A stretch of DNA of 64,000 bases from Aphelenchoides besseyi (Eukaryota; Nematoda; Chromadorea; Rhabditida; Aphelenchoididae), in contig JAMPIQ010000002.1 of NCBI GenBank assembly GCA_024699855.1, forward strand, positions 15,128,001 through 15,192,000, in the 5' to 3' direction. The notes under the pieces were generated by a model. It saw nothing but the letters and a program-made list of their open reading frames with translations, searched no databases and was not told where the DNA came from. This document shows positions 21,968 through 33,571 of the stretch, piece by piece. The position numbers and the translations under genes are program-made. The stretch's first letter is position 1. Every line of letters starts with the position of its first letter.

Positions 21968-22279
21968 CCGTCAGTGGTCGTTTCTATCATCTCGGATGAG
22001 TTCGCAGATCCCGAAATCATTCGTGCGCGTCTTTACGACTGCGAGTTCGCCGTCGAGTTTTCATTTTTTGTCGCCCATTCAAAAGGTCTTATGCACGGTC
22101 AATCGTTGTGGTCGGTTCATCTCCTTTTCCCGAACACCGACGTCACGGCGCAACGTCTCGGCGCCAACCAAACCTGCGGGAATCATTTGTACGAAACGTC
22201 TTTTACGCTAATGAGTCATTGGAATCGAAACAGATTCCTCTCTGCCAACAAATCAGCTGGTCGTAAATTCAGATTTTGA
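21968..22279 (+). CDS. Hypothetical exon of an unrecognised gene
   Basis: An open frame with coding-like composition begins after a CGTCAG acceptor and reads SIISDEFADPEIIRARLYDC, FFVAHSKGLMHGQSLWSVHL, and ends KFRF-TGA. Its Cys and His pattern and even codon usage suggest protein coding, but no upstream exon could be joined (the preceding frame meets TAA). It could equally be the end of a secreted protein gene. Function unknown. Confidence 0.3.
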   Translation, partial: PSVVVSIISDEFADPEIIRARLYDCEFAVEFSFFVAHSKGLMHGQSLWSVHLLFPNTDVTAQRLGANQTCGNHLYETSFTLMSHWNRNRFLSANKSAGRKFRF

Positions 22280-22570
22280 GTTTATTTCGAACGAGAAGAA
22301 CAAGCAAACTTGGAAAAGAAGTGTTGTAAGAGAAATAACAATGTGACCAGAAACTTTGTTGCCAATGGAAGAGGATTATGAACTGAGGACTAATGCACAC
22401 CTTATTCTTATTGAACGACTTAAAGATTCTGCGACAGAAACGCCAATTAACACACGAATTATGACTGTAATGGAGATTATGCCAAGGAAATTTGAAAGAT
22501 TAATAAGATGGAAAGGCATACAGATTATCAAAATAAATACGAGATGTGAGAGACGATTATAACTGTTGAG
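22280..22570. other. Intergenic, no gene supported
   Basis: A 68-codon frame at 22356-22562 lacks a good start and has A-rich composition. Nothing else was seen. Confidence 0.3.
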
Positions 22571-23049
22571 TTAAGCTTCGCCGGAACCCTCGACTCCTGA
22601 ACCTTCAACGACCGTCGATTCGAGAGCACGACGGAATCGAGCAGCGCTTGCTGTTGTCACTTCTTCGCCCGATCCTTCACCCGAACCATCTGATCCAACG
22701 ACTGGAATGTCTTCTGATCGTCGACGGCGAACTTTCTCGTCGGTTGATTGTCCGGAAGCTTCCTAAAAAAGTGGTGTTTACAAATGATGTCAATCAACGT
22801 CCACTATGCACGGATGGTTGTCGAACTTACAATTTCAATTGCTTCCGTGTCTCTTGTTTTGCGTTCTCCCGATCCTTCAACCACTATCGTTGGTTCGGCA
22901 CCAGATCCCGTTGCAACGATTTCGGCAGACTCATCGGCAGCACGATTGAAACGAACGTTCGGTAGAAGACGCTCATCATCAAATTCACGTAGCAGAGAAA
23001 AAGCACTTGCAACACAAACAACGGCGCTGATTAAAACGAAGGTTCGCAT
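22571..23049 (-). CDS. Small secreted chondroitin-proteoglycan-like protein
   Basis: Two exons. MRTFVLISAVVCVASAFS (23049) is a signal peptide. The mature chain carries repeated acidic Gly-Ser-Gly motifs (TGSGAEP, VEGSGE, GSDGSGEGSGEE, VEGSGVEGSGEA), which are classic glycosaminoglycan attachment sites, and basic cleavage sites RRRR and RFRR. The intron follows EAIEI (GTAAGT to TTTTAG) and the stop TAA is at 22571. Nematode chondroitin proteoglycans have this style and act in eggshell and extracellular matrix. Assignment to that group rests on motif pattern only. Confidence 0.7.
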
Positions 23050-23359
23050 TTTTGTTCGCTGAATACCTGAAATCTCGTTGTCAGAACGAAGATTCGGAGG
23101 TTAAATGCACGAATACAGGCAACGTATTTCGATAAGTTTAACTCAAGATATTGAACTGCATAACCAATGCAAAGAATGATGACTGAAACATTTCCTGACA
23201 CTTAGAAGAGAGTTTAACGAAAAGACAAAGTGAACAAAGAAATCAACTTAATGGACCAATTAGAAGTTGTTGGCGTTTAAAATTGAATGAAGAAGCGAAA
23301 GTGACATCTGAATTCCGTTGCGTGACATCAAACTCTCCGCCTTTCATCTGCCGTCAAAT

Positions 23360-23651
23360 ATGTCCATTACATTGGAAGAGAATGAACTCGTTCTAAAACT
23401 CCGCTCATCCACAGCGGAACCCGTCAACGAATTTCGATCGACAAGATGATGAAGAGTAGCATGTTCCATGAGTTTCGAGAGAAGCGGATGAGCAAACGAA
23501 CTTTTCAGTCAAAACAACAACGAACAGACGGACGGCATTCTCATCTTCGTATGATGACCGATGGCTATTCGAAATCATAGACGAGATCGAACATCCGTCT
23601 CGTGCCAATTTCATCAGTCGAGAGGAAGCCGAAATCAAAACAACTTGCTAA
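23360..23651 (+). pseudogene. Possible broken gene, unrecognised
   Basis: A start MSITLEENELVLKLRSST (23360) runs 29 codons to a double TGA. Another frame then continues with coding-like EADEQTNFSV and SSYDDRWLFEIIDEIEHPSR to TAA at 23649. No GT-AG intron fits between them. This may be a damaged gene or an assembly indel. Confidence 0.3.
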
Positions 23652-23919
23652 TTGAATTAGAAGACGAACATCCCGATCGTTGTGTTGAAAACAAGTAGAA
23701 GATAAATTACCAGTTTAATCGCAAGCAGCCTCGTCTATTAGTCACTCTTCTTCAACGACCGCAAATTCTTTGGATGCTAAGCATTGACGTCATTGATATA
23801 GCATACGATATCACTCCAATCAGTTAACATCAAAATACTAAAATGTGATTGAAATTACTAACCGCAGTCAATGGCGAGTGCACAATCACTCATCTGCTTG
23901 CTTGAGCTTTACAACTGCT

Positions 23920-23927
23920 TATATAAG
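23920..23927 (+). promoter_or_regulatory. TATA box TATATAAG
   Basis: A consensus TATA element upstream of the small frame at 24091-24264, in the AT-rich stretch following the divergent region near 23880. Confidence 0.35.
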
Positions 23928-24090
23928 CACCAGCGAAAGTTTACAACTCTTTTTTAATAAACCGAAAACTTGAATTCGCTGGAACGGGCATTCGGACGCG
24001 TTGAGGTAACGTAAAAATTCGTAGGTTTTTGGCTTCGAATCATAAGAAGCTTTACTACTGCACATATGTCGACCCGAAACGCCTAAGGAC

Positions 24091-24264
24091 ATGAACCAAA
24101 GTTTGCGCATTCGGGCCCCAAAATCTACAGTTCACAAACCGGTTCGTGTCTACGACCCAAATGTCGTTCACGTGACTGAGGGCGAATACAGAAAGAATCG
24201 TGACAACTTGCAACACAAACCGAAACACCTATTGAGCGGTCGTCAACGAGTGAGCGAGATGTAA
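24091..24264 (+). CDS. Small basic protein, hypothetical
   Basis: A 57-codon frame, MNQSLRIRAPKSTVHKPVRV then VYDPNVVHVTEGEYRKNRDN, ending TAA at 24262. Even codon usage, a balanced hydrophilic composition and a TATA box 170 bases upstream favour a real product, though a short upstream ATG (24066, six codons) precedes it. No family recognised. Confidence 0.35.
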   Translation: MNQSLRIRAPKSTVHKPVRVYDPNVVHVTEGEYRKNRDNLQHKPKHLLSGRQRVSEM

Positions 24265-24827
24265 CGAACGAAGTCGGGATCTGAACGTTTGATCATAAGA
24301 ATACGTCGAAGTCATAAGCTAAGAATGTCTAGGAAGTCAAACGTTTCTACTCGTCATTTTTTCGCTATCCGGTTGATTCGAGAATTTAGGTCAAATATTT
24401 TTTGATAATACGAAGAAAACGTTGCTGACAATTCTACAGCGGCGATAGAACGTAAAGAACATGAGAAAAGAAGTTGTAGACAAACCCATGAGCTTGGAAA
24501 ATTCAAATCGTATAGCACTTAACTTCCCGTCTATTCGCAACTCAACGATTGTTGTTCGGCAGAATGGACGTAAAGAAAAAACCGTTCAATGACATTTTGA
24601 TTGCCATTTCAACGGCAATCCGCTGCTCCCTTTGTTTGGGACACGCCAATTGCAACTTTTGAATCGAATGTTTGTATTCGAAAAGTCGTCATTTTGGCCA
24701 AAAACGTTAGGCGTGGTCCCAACGGAAGAGTTCGAAAGCAACAAAGAATTTGAATTTCAAAAAGAAGTTCCCAGTTAAACTCCATTACGATATAAGTAGA
24801 CAGATATTTTCATAATTGGCTAGAACA

Positions 24828-25086
24828 ATGAGTGAACAGATTTTGACGATCCAAGAGCTGGGAACACCCTGCCAAATACGCAGAGCTTCAGTCGATTGAA
24901 CGCGCGATAATTGCACCTAACGAACAAAAATGCCAATTCGTGAGTCAGGGGACCGCGCTGTTGCATTTGCTCATGACCACCCGCTTGTTCGTTACAACAA
25001 TCACTGCTCCGCTCTTATGTTGCGGCATTCTTTACGGCGTGGGGTTCCAATGGAATGCGACATTTGATCGATCGAAAAATCAATAA
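24828..25086 (+). pseudogene. Possible small membrane-protein gene with frameshift
   Basis: TATAAG (24791-24796) precedes ATG at 24828 (MSEQILTIQELG). The frame then stops, but the adjacent frame continues as AKYAELQSIERAIIAPNEQK and a hydrophobic stretch LLMTTRLFVTTITAPLLCCG to TAA at 25084. A one-base shift after codon 12 is needed. It is similar in style, not in sequence, to the small membrane genes at 3.2-6.4 kb. Confidence 0.35.
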
Positions 25087-26939
25087 CTGTAAACGTGACG
25101 AACAAAAAGAGTTTCGAAATAGCTGATGTGATAGCGATGTTGATGAAAGTTGAAACATCTAAATGACCACGTGAACTTCATATGAGTTTGGCGGCCTTAA
25201 CCACAGAGAACGAGTACCGAGTTGGTTATAAACTATTACCGTATAAGAAACTTAAGCGCAGCAACTTTTATAGGGTTCATATCAACCAACGAAACAAAAT
25301 TTGTTGGACTTTTATAGCCTCCGGAAAACAAACATGGCGTTCTCGATGAAACGATAGTTCGTTGAGCAGATGCACCAACAAAATTAGTAGGCGGAATGTT
25401 CGTTTATAGACCGTCGATTCGAGCAAAATCGTAAAAACACCAATGCGGCTTCGATGGCTTTGCAAATAATGGAAAGAGAAAATAAGCTTATTAAGACGAA
25501 CATATAATGGTTATTGAGCGGCAGTTAAGAGATCGCAGCTGATGATTAAGAAATGAACAACCAGCTTCTGATTCATTGGAAAGTGCAAACGAAATCATCT
25601 GGAGATTCATTTCTTTTTACGTAACATTCTCGGTGTTTTCAACGATCATAAGCATCCAAAAATAACAAGTTCGAGGGTGTTTTAGTCGCGTGACTTCGAT
25701 CTTCCGCATTCTCTTCTGATTACACTTCTGTTTCTTTAACTAATGACCGAATACATTGCCGACTCAATTACTGTGTTGATCAATCATTGTAAGTCGCAAA
25801 AATGACGAACGTTACTTTCGCTCATCGAGTTCGTAATCTCGTGGTCTGAATAGAAAACTTTTGTTGTGAAGTGCAAACACAAATTCTTCAAAGTACTGTT
25901 TTGTTAAGCATTCATTACGAAGATTAGTCACATGTCTTCTGGCATCTTTAAATGGTTGAAAAATAAAAGTAATGATTTTGCATGTTATCCAAGAAGCTTA
26001 CAAGGAAAAGTTGCCACTTGTCCGAGCCCAATTTTGCCGAATAGGAATTGATGCGCCTGTGTGCTGGTGATGGAGTGGAACAGTTGAAGATGAAATACCT
26101 TCCAGCAATTGAAAGAATCATCTAATACTTTCAGAGTTTGTCTGTTCGTATAGTCAATTCATGTTGGTTGTCTTGAGCTACATAGTCGTAGCTCATCCAT
26201 ACGGAAATCTCCTCGCCCATCGTTTGCCTTCATCAAAAATTTTGATCGTCCACTTTCGCTCAACAAGTGTTTCTTTGTGATTGGTTTTTGGAGGTTAGCA
26301 ACCTCTGAATGATTTGCGCAATCAAGTTGAGTGGAAACTTGGCAACATTCAAAAATCGCTGGCTGTTCATTGATTCTAAAAACCTTCAATACAAGGATGG
26401 CTTGTTCGGCCCGTTACCAGAGCAAAGAGAAAGAAAGACTCAAAAACGAACTCCTGAAAGCATTTGCATTAACTCAAACGAACGTACGCAACTTTCGACT
26501 GCGCAGCGATGCCGCTGAAAACCGTTTGATCTTTTGACGTGAAATCCAAAATATCGTTTGTAACGAAATTCGTAGACTGAAATCCCAAATGCGGTCTACG
26601 TTTTCGAATCAATTCATCTGTTCAATGTATATGCTTCGTTTTGTTTTCGTGGAAAGATTGCGATAACAAAACTGGAAACTGGAAATTTTGCCATCAGACG
26701 ACTTTCAGTTTTCGTGGTTTGTAGGCACTTTTCTCATAGAAATGAAAAGGTTGTTTCTTAAGTAATGATTTCGGTCGTAAAACGCCTCACGCAACGGCAA
26801 ATTGACGTCGAAAGCCGCGGCGTTTTCTCGGAGCGAAATTCGTTTCCGGACGCTTTTTGCCCGCCGATTCGGTTTTTTGTATTTGTGCCTTCGTTTGACC
26901 GTTTGGGTTTGGCATTTGATCTAATTGTCGTGGTGCGAA
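25087..26939. other. Gene-poor stretch
   Basis: Only short frames without start, splice or composition support. An ATG at 25743 (MTEYIADSITVLINH) is followed by a GTAAG donor, but no in-frame acceptor was found. Confidence 0.3.
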
Positions 26940-27243
26940 CTAAAATTCTCCTCTTACTCGGAAAGAGTCTAAAACCTTGACTTTGGGTTCGATTCTCTGA
27001 AAACATTGTTTGTTGAGAACTACATGATGTCGTTCTGATCCTTTGGTTTATTTCAGATACCCAACGAAGATGGTCGAAATCGACAAAGTTAAACCCAACG
27101 GCAGGTTTATTCACATCACCAGTGGCATCGAATTTAAATTTTGTGTTTTGCAGTTTTTCAATTGTTACTCGTAGGTCCCAATTGTTCAAGTCGCTTTTAT
27201 TTAAAAGTCTTCTATTACTATATCGAGGAGAGTTTTCGGGCAC
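26940..27243 (-). CDS. Hypothetical two-exon small protein
   Basis: MPENSPRYSNRRLLNKSDLN (27243) continues to FDHLRW, then a GTATCTG donor. A TTTTCAG acceptor about 60 bp on rejoins the frame as RIEPKVKVLDSFRVRGEF and ends TAG at 26940. The result is about 81 residues, hydrophilic, with a strand-rich middle (FKFDATGDVNKPAVGFNFVD). No family recognised. The reading that ignores the intron stays open longer (to 26758), so splicing is an inference. Confidence 0.35.
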
Positions 27244-27549
27244 CTACAAAATATCAAGCGTTTACACTTCGTTCTTACACATCCGAGATCTTTGGTTTTA
27301 TTGAGAATTGTACTCCAGTTTGTGGACCAAATTGTTGTCTTGAGTTTAAATGAGGCAGAAAATTTTTGCGCACATTTTGATATTAAAAACGAGCATGTTC
27401 AGATGTGTAATTGTGTCTGTGGAATACGAAAGAAGTTTCAGAAAGCGAGTTGATTTTGCATAAAATGATTGGGGTTCTGTAGCTGTCCGAGAAATTTTTC
27501 TTTGGCCTAGTAGATTCCAATTCCTATTAGTTAAATGCATTAATTCCAA

Positions 27550-30500
27550 TTAAGCAGTCGGTTGTTTGGAGTTTCCATTATCGTTGAATTGCAAAAAGAC
27601 GTAAACCTGAAAACTTACTTCTAGATGGTCAGTTGGGCAGCAACTCACTTGATCACAACTCATCAGTCGAAGATCAGACGGTGGGTTTGTAATCACATAT
27701 CGATTGTTCGGCGTGGGCAACGTGATTTGATCACTTCGACGATACAAACCGACACACAAACGTGAATGTTTTCGCAAAGCAACTTTAACCAACTCGCCGT
27801 ATTTAGATCCCATCTGAAAGAAGGAATCGTTTAATTGTTTTCATCGAGCGAATTCCATACGCCAATTCCTTCGTATTTGAAATCACTTAGGTCCATCAAA
27901 GCAATACGCACACTGTCCGAGCCATCAATCAAAGACATTATCAACGGTTGCAAACGTGAATTTGAGTAGAACTGAAGATAAATGATGATTCGTTTAACAA
28001 TTCAGAACTAACTGTTGCTGTCAAAGTATCTACAGCAGAACTGGTCAGTGCACGACCACAAGCAAACGCGTCACTTAAACGAAAATCATCGTAAGCGGAT
28101 GGAGAAGCAAAGTTCATAAACTCCACGGATTCATTTTGGGCTAAAAGCTCAGTTTCTATGTTTAAGTTGCTTATAAACTTACAAAAAAGAGTAACTGTTG
28201 GTACCAAAAGTGCGTCTCGATTCCACACCTTCTTCTCAACAGTTTTTAAGTTCTGATTGGATTTGTCCGTTGAAGGCAACGTGTGTATCTTCAATGTTGT
28301 TAAAAGAGCTTCTTTGTCAAGAAGAAGTGGTTCTTTGTCCAATGAGTTGTGACCGGATCCGATCACAACGCACATTGCACAACGATCAACGCCGACTGCT
28401 AACAAATTGGCGTGAGATCGTGGCTTGCGATCAACAATCCAAATCAACGGGAAAATTTCGAGCTCTGCCCATTCTCTTACGAGATAGTTTTTGTTCCCAA
28501 TAACAACAATTTGTTTCAGCAAATGGGATGCAATGTTTGGTGCTCGTAGAGTTCGAATCAAACAACTCAATTTTGCGACAATATCGTCAGCGTTGGCCAA
28601 CATGCAAACAACAACGTGGTTTTGGAAATTCGCTTCACGTAATCGATCACTATCGAGAACACAGTCGTTGAGAGAACGAGACGAAACCATGTAAAATGAT
28701 CCTGTAGAGTCGAGTTGATATTCTTCGGATTTGTTGGTATCCAGCTGCTGAACTTGGACTTTGGTTTCCGTTGCTTGTGCATTTGAATTCTCGTTGATGG
28801 TTGAGCCAATTTCTGTTCGTTTTTCATCGGGGTTCCAATTGGCGGCTCTAAGAAGTACGTTCATTTACAACTATTAGAATTAATCAGCTTACTTTCGCAC
28901 GTCATCAGCCGATTGAGCAATGAAAAAGCCAACAGTTTGAGGTTCAAGAATCGTATTGTGATCGGGATTGATTCGAATGTCCACTTTTGATTTGCTTTTT
29001 GGTTTCAGTTCAAGAGCCAAAAGCAGAACTCCAAAACGTGAGTATAAAATTCTGAAACTTTGATGAAAAGTTTCGAAACACCACTCACTCAGCAGCCTGT
29101 GGAAATGGAAGGCCAGAAAATGAAGGTGAAAGAAGCTCAGTGTACAAGTTCATATTCGCGCCGTTTATGTACTCTCCAGTCCATTCTTCGTTCATTGTAA
29201 TCTCCGGATTCTGAAATGTTAATGAAACGATATTTCCAAGTTCAAACGAACATTGTCAAGTTTCTCGGCGACGAAGAGGTTAATTAAAACAGTTGAAAAT
29301 CCGGGCGCCAAACACGCTTGAGCCAGACAACCAAACTGCAGGTTGGAAACAGAAATCGCTTGATCCCCGTAATGAACGTTAAAATCAGGAAGATCAAAAA
29401 CATGCTCTGCACTTGAAGGTTCGAGTACTTGGACTAGAATCCGCAATTCACTGTTGTAACCTTTGATTGCCAATGCTCGCACGAGGTTCCTTGAATCTTC
29501 GCTTGCTGGATCGCTTGTTTTTCTGTCCGCCATAATCACACAACCAAGTGCTGTATCAACACTGACGCGTGTTAAGTCAATGGAATCTAATGAGCTTCCA
29601 ACAAAATAATGAAGTCGATCTCGATTCTCTTCCAAAAGTTCCGTTAATTCCGATTCCGGCTCTTCGCTAGAAGTTCTTTTACCATTTATGGACTACAATT
29701 TGATCAAACCTTTGTAGAATAACAACGTCAACAGTCTCATTCCTATTCTTTAGATTCGACAGAAATAGTCGCAGAGTTGAAGGCGTGATATGACCACAAA
29801 GAAGAAGACCGCGTCTAATCTTTTACGTCTATCATGTTGAACTCAATACTTACCCTTTGTATTCACCGCCATACTTGCAGCTTGGACTGTTTCCAATAAG
29901 TTTGTATATTTCAACTAAGTACGTTGTTACAAAGCACTGAAATCGATTCTTTTCCAAACAAAACACTTGTACTTACGACCATCAAGTTGATGAAAATGAC
30001 CAGCGCAATCTTGCTCAATGCCGTCGTCGGGTATATCTCTCCGTAGCTGAATACCTTGTGTTTTTCCATACAATAAGATCTCCTACCCAACATTTGAAAA
30101 AGTAACCAAAATGAAGTAGAGAGAATTCAGAAACGAAATGTACCGACCATTCCTATAATCTCGCCACGGATCCCCAGTATTCTCGAACTAAAAAGATCGA
30201 TTTGATTGGACAATTCAATCAACTTACCAAGTGAATGAAACCGCCAAAGGTCACGTAAATACAAATTGAGAGACAAAGGAGATAAACCATACGTGTGGAC
30301 TTGTAGTTATGCAACATTTTCCGGATTCGAATGAACTCCGCAAAACTCAAAAGACCGAAAATACGCAAAAATCGAGCATCTAAATGATTCGGTTATTTCA
30401 GTCAAAAGCCTCAACATCACTTGTGTGTATTATTCCGTAATAGCGGCTCACAAAGTAAGGTGGTATAACGAAAAGATCAGTCCAATTGTGAGGATCACAA

Positions 30501-31235
30501 AAGACTTCGAATTTGCCAAAGTTGTTTATGATCTAAAAGCCGTGTTGTTTTGTGATTAATTGATGAAATTTACGCGAAAGACGAAATAAACCAGAAAGAG
30601 AATGTTGAAGAAGAAGTCGACATTATGCAATGTATAGATGTATGGAACGTAAAGATGTTTCGGAAAACTAAATTTATTCATAATTCTCGATTCTCTTACC
30701 ACTTACTCGATTGTATCATCAACGTAAATTCCAAACGAGATCATCGAAAGCACAAAGTGCAAGAAAATGATTGTTTGTCCTGCACATGATTGATCAAAAG
30801 TCACTCGTCGTGTCCATTCTTGTATCCGATTCCCACGGTGTGAAGACGTTGAATTGGTCGGCGAGCGTTGACGAGACAATTTTTCGACTTCGTTCGGATT
30901 TTCAACATCATCTTCTTTTACGAGCTGCGAATCTCCGTTCCATCGTTTACGCAGTTTTTGAACTAGAAAGTTGCAAATCCAAAGAAGAAGCAGAACTGAG
31001 AATGCCGCAACACTAAATTAAATCACAAAGTTAAATGTCGAAAAAGTTGAACTTACATTGATTTGACGTAAACACCGAATAAGATCTTTACATTAAGATC
31101 TCCCGCCCGATCATATTCTGGCTCTATTTTTGAGGAGAAGTTGCATTGAACTTGTGAAGGAAAAGAATACGGCCAGTTGCCACCTCCAATTCCCTTACTA
31201 CTCGGCGGATGAGTCTCCAAGTAATTGAAATCCAT
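27550..31235 (-). CDS. Divergent SLO (BK-type) channel with abnormal pore
   Basis: A multi-exon gene colinear with SLO1 channels. From the start (31235): an extracellular N-terminal piece, an S0-like helix AFSVLLLLWICNFLV, FNILFLVYFVFR (S2), NWTDLFVIPPYFVSRY (S3), ARFLRIFGLLSFAEFIR (S4), S5 and HL|FENTGDPW. Then come the pore, an S6-like helix, CGHITPSTLRLFL (start of RCK1), VHYGDQAI, FGCLAQACLAPGFSTVL, LSPSFSGLPFP, NHVVVCMLANAD (RCK2), AFACGRAL and RYVITNPPSDL. Stop is at 27550. Two key features are changed. The selectivity filter reads FSYGE rather than TVGYGD, with a short charged EKHK segment in place of the pore helix, and the acidic calcium bowl is replaced by NFASPSAYDDF. It may be a non-conducting or subunit-like paralogue. 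Confidence 0.83.
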
Positions 31236-31878
31236 TTCGAAGACTAAATTCTCGCCTATTAATCGAAGATTTTGCACGTAAAATTGAGGTTTCAACGTGA
31301 AGAAATGTTTGGCAACTCTCGAAAAAGGCCGTTGGTCAAAACCCGAGAGGACCGGAAAGCAAAATGTCGCTGTTGGTCGGGAGCAAAGACAAGGGGACGG
31401 AAGACTCGTGGACGAAAAGCTCGTGGACATTCGGATGAAGAAAAAGAGATGGCTGTTAGTGAAGGCGCTTGCCCAGTAGACACGAGTAAGCTTTTCATTT
31501 CCCACGCCGAAAAGCATTGGAACCTTCGCTCTTTATCTCAATATTGTTTCATCCGAAATCGAGCGTATTTTCAAAAATTGCAACTGCTGCTTAAACTTGT
31601 GCTTGTAAACTATAGCACGATTATCATGTGATTAAATCCAAGTCATGAGCGTAGATGCCTGTTAAGTTGATGCTGCATGGTTGAAATTGACAGCGAATAA
31701 ATTATCTTAAGCTTTTAAACGACATCAACTCGAAGCTGTAATTGATTTGTTTCTGTAAATAACTCACAAACACTTCCAAACTGATCATCGTTTCCAGAAT
31801 GTCTCAGCGGTTGCTATAACAGTAAATGAATAAGACCAACGATTTCAAAGTTAACTCAATCATATGACTTTATTCAAT
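31236..31878. other. Intergenic, overlapping open frames on both strands
   Basis: Long frames occur on both strands at 31272-31631 because of low stop density. Neither has splice or homology support. Part could be a 5' untranslated exon of the channel gene. Confidence 0.3.
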
Positions 31879-32331
31879 TCACCCAACCAAAGTAACAGCC
31901 AAATTGTCAACAAGATCTGTAAATGACATGTTGACAGCCGTTGTCATCTGAGTACTTTGCTCCAAGAAACGTTCGTTGTATAGAGACTCAGAGCTTGATG
32001 TTTGAATTGCCGGAGAAGTCTCCAGAAGTTGAGTTGATTGTGTTCGTTCGGCGTAATTGTACGTCCAAATCATTTCTTCCGAATCGGCAGTTCGAATTGC
32101 AACGAAGTTTTTTGATTCACAACGAAATTGTCGAACTGGAGAAACTCGAACGGAAGTTCGCGATGATTTCGCAATGACGGTTCGATGTGGAGACACAGCT
32201 AATGGACGTTCGATGTAATAGATCTGAAGGGAACAAACAGTTTTCGATTGTAGAACTGTTCTTACCATACGAACGAGAAGAAACGTGAATGCGACGTTCA
32301 GCACAATTTGAACGATGTAGATGATGGACAT
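31879..32331 (-). CDS. Small membrane-anchored protein, unknown
   Basis: Two exons. MSIIYIVQIVLNVAFTFLLV (32331) is a signal anchor. After M|IYYIERPLAV (intron of about 42 bp, GTAAG to TTCAG) comes a polar Ser/Thr/Arg-rich region of about 110 residues ending LAVTLVG. TGA lies at 31879 and an AATAAA signal follows immediately downstream on the minus strand. No domain recognised. It is a likely type II or secreted protein. Confidence 0.5.
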   Translation of the reverse strand: MSIIYIVQIVLNVAFTFLLVRMVRTVLQSKTVCSLQIYYIERPLAVSPHRTVIAKSSRTSVRVSPVRQFRCESKNFVAIRTADSEEMIWTYNYAERTQSTQLLETSPAIQTSSSESLYNERFLEQSTQMTTAVNMSFTDLVDNLAVTLVG

Positions 32332-32543
32332 CGCTGTTGAAATCGGTCGTCGGCTTTTAATGAGCGAGCAGTTGAAGAGCAAAGAGTACGAAAACTTCTG
32401 ATTTGCATATAAGGTTTTTTCAACATAATTTTATGCGGCAAGATGATTTCTGAGTGTTTTCCAAAGCAATTTGGTCAGTCGACGAATCTTCGTGGTGGCA
32501 ACGAGTTCCCTTCCATTAAACGAACCGAGTAAAGTTTGTTTGT

Positions 32544-32963
32544 TTGTATCCAGATGGACCGATTCATTTCAAGGCATATTCACTTTGCACCTTCTTTTTG
32601 ATCACTTCATTTTCAGGATGCGTCATTCGACTACACAGTGCTCATGAATGGCTTTCCCTATTGAAGCTTCATCATCATGTGAGTTCGTCTCTGCTCTACA
32701 CTTCAACATTCTCTTTCAGCGGCGTTATGGGTTTGATCATGCTGCTTGCTGGCTCAGTGGTTGTGTTCGTCTATTGCAAGAAGGACAAGAAGACTGTGAA
32801 GCCCACTAAAAAGGGCGGAGTCGACAAGACAACCAAGAAAGAACACGATCCTGTTCCACTCAACTCGCGTCAAAGCCAACAGACCGCAACTCGAGGACGA
32901 AGACGATTGTTGTGCAAAGATGCACGAGATGGTCGACGGACGAATGAAGAGCTTTGGCCATAG
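32544..32963 (+). CDS. Type I membrane protein of the 45 kb / 63 kb family, possibly damaged
   Basis: The exon after a TTTCAG acceptor (about 32720) encodes a transmembrane helix MGLIMLLAGSVVVFVYCKK followed by a Lys/Thr tail with KTTKKEHDPVPLNSRQ. The genes at 44779-46030 and 63190-64000 share this layout: helix, YKK, K-P-T-x, SRQSKTTRK and D-L-V-P-L. Upstream, an exon with DASFDYTVLMNGFPY fits the splice phase but then meets TGA. An alternative continuous frame avoids the stop but loses the phase. The start codon is uncertain. Confidence 0.4.
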   Translation: MYPDGPIHFKAYSLCTFFLITSFSGCVIRLHSAHEWLSLLKLHHHVSSSLLYTSTFSFSGVMGLIMLLAGSVVVFVYCKKDKKTVKPTKKGGVDKTTKKEHDPVPLNSRQSQQTATRGRRRLLCKDARDGRRTNEELWP

Positions 32964-33571
32964 AAAGGCAAGTGAAAGCGGTGAGTTGGAGACCATCTGT
33001 TGCTCCAGGAGCTGGTTTTAGACGATCAAACTTTGAGTTCCAACAACGGAAATTTGTCTTTTGATGTCTAGACCTGTTTTTAGAGTAAAATGGAGACTTG
33101 GACTCATGAGTTTCATCTTAGATTGTCCATGACGATGACAACCCGAAAGCGGTCATGTTGCCGGTCGAGTAGAGTCGTCGAGACTGCTGTTACGGCTTCA
33201 AATAAACGGTATCTGTAAAAACTTGTTTCTTATTGTTGGTTATGAAAACAAGTTTAACCCGAGTGACCATGAGCTTTTGTTTTAATCGACCATTGGGCTT
33301 TTTGAGTAGTTAGGATTTCTGTTTGTCTTCTCCAACTATAACTGTCCAGAAAGTTGATGAGGAATTGGTGTCAAAGTCGATAGAATTACTGGTTCCAAAT
33401 GACTGATTAGAGATTCTTGAGGACCTAGAAGACAACTTCAACTATTAACTATCTACTTTCATCTGTGACTTTGAACTTTTGATTCTACATTTGAATCATG
33501 GACCTGTTGTCTCCGCTACCACTTACGAACAGTTCAGAGGAATAAGATGGCTTCAAAAAGAACGTTCATGC
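32964..33571. other. Intergenic region
   Basis: 3' region of the preceding gene with an AATAAA near 33201. No gene seen. Confidence 0.35.

Noticed and set aside
31272..31631. Basic protein with RGRKTRGRKARG-type repeats
   Set aside because: The repeat comes from a short tandem AAGACTCGTGGACG-like duplication, and both strands are open; there is no independent sign of coding.
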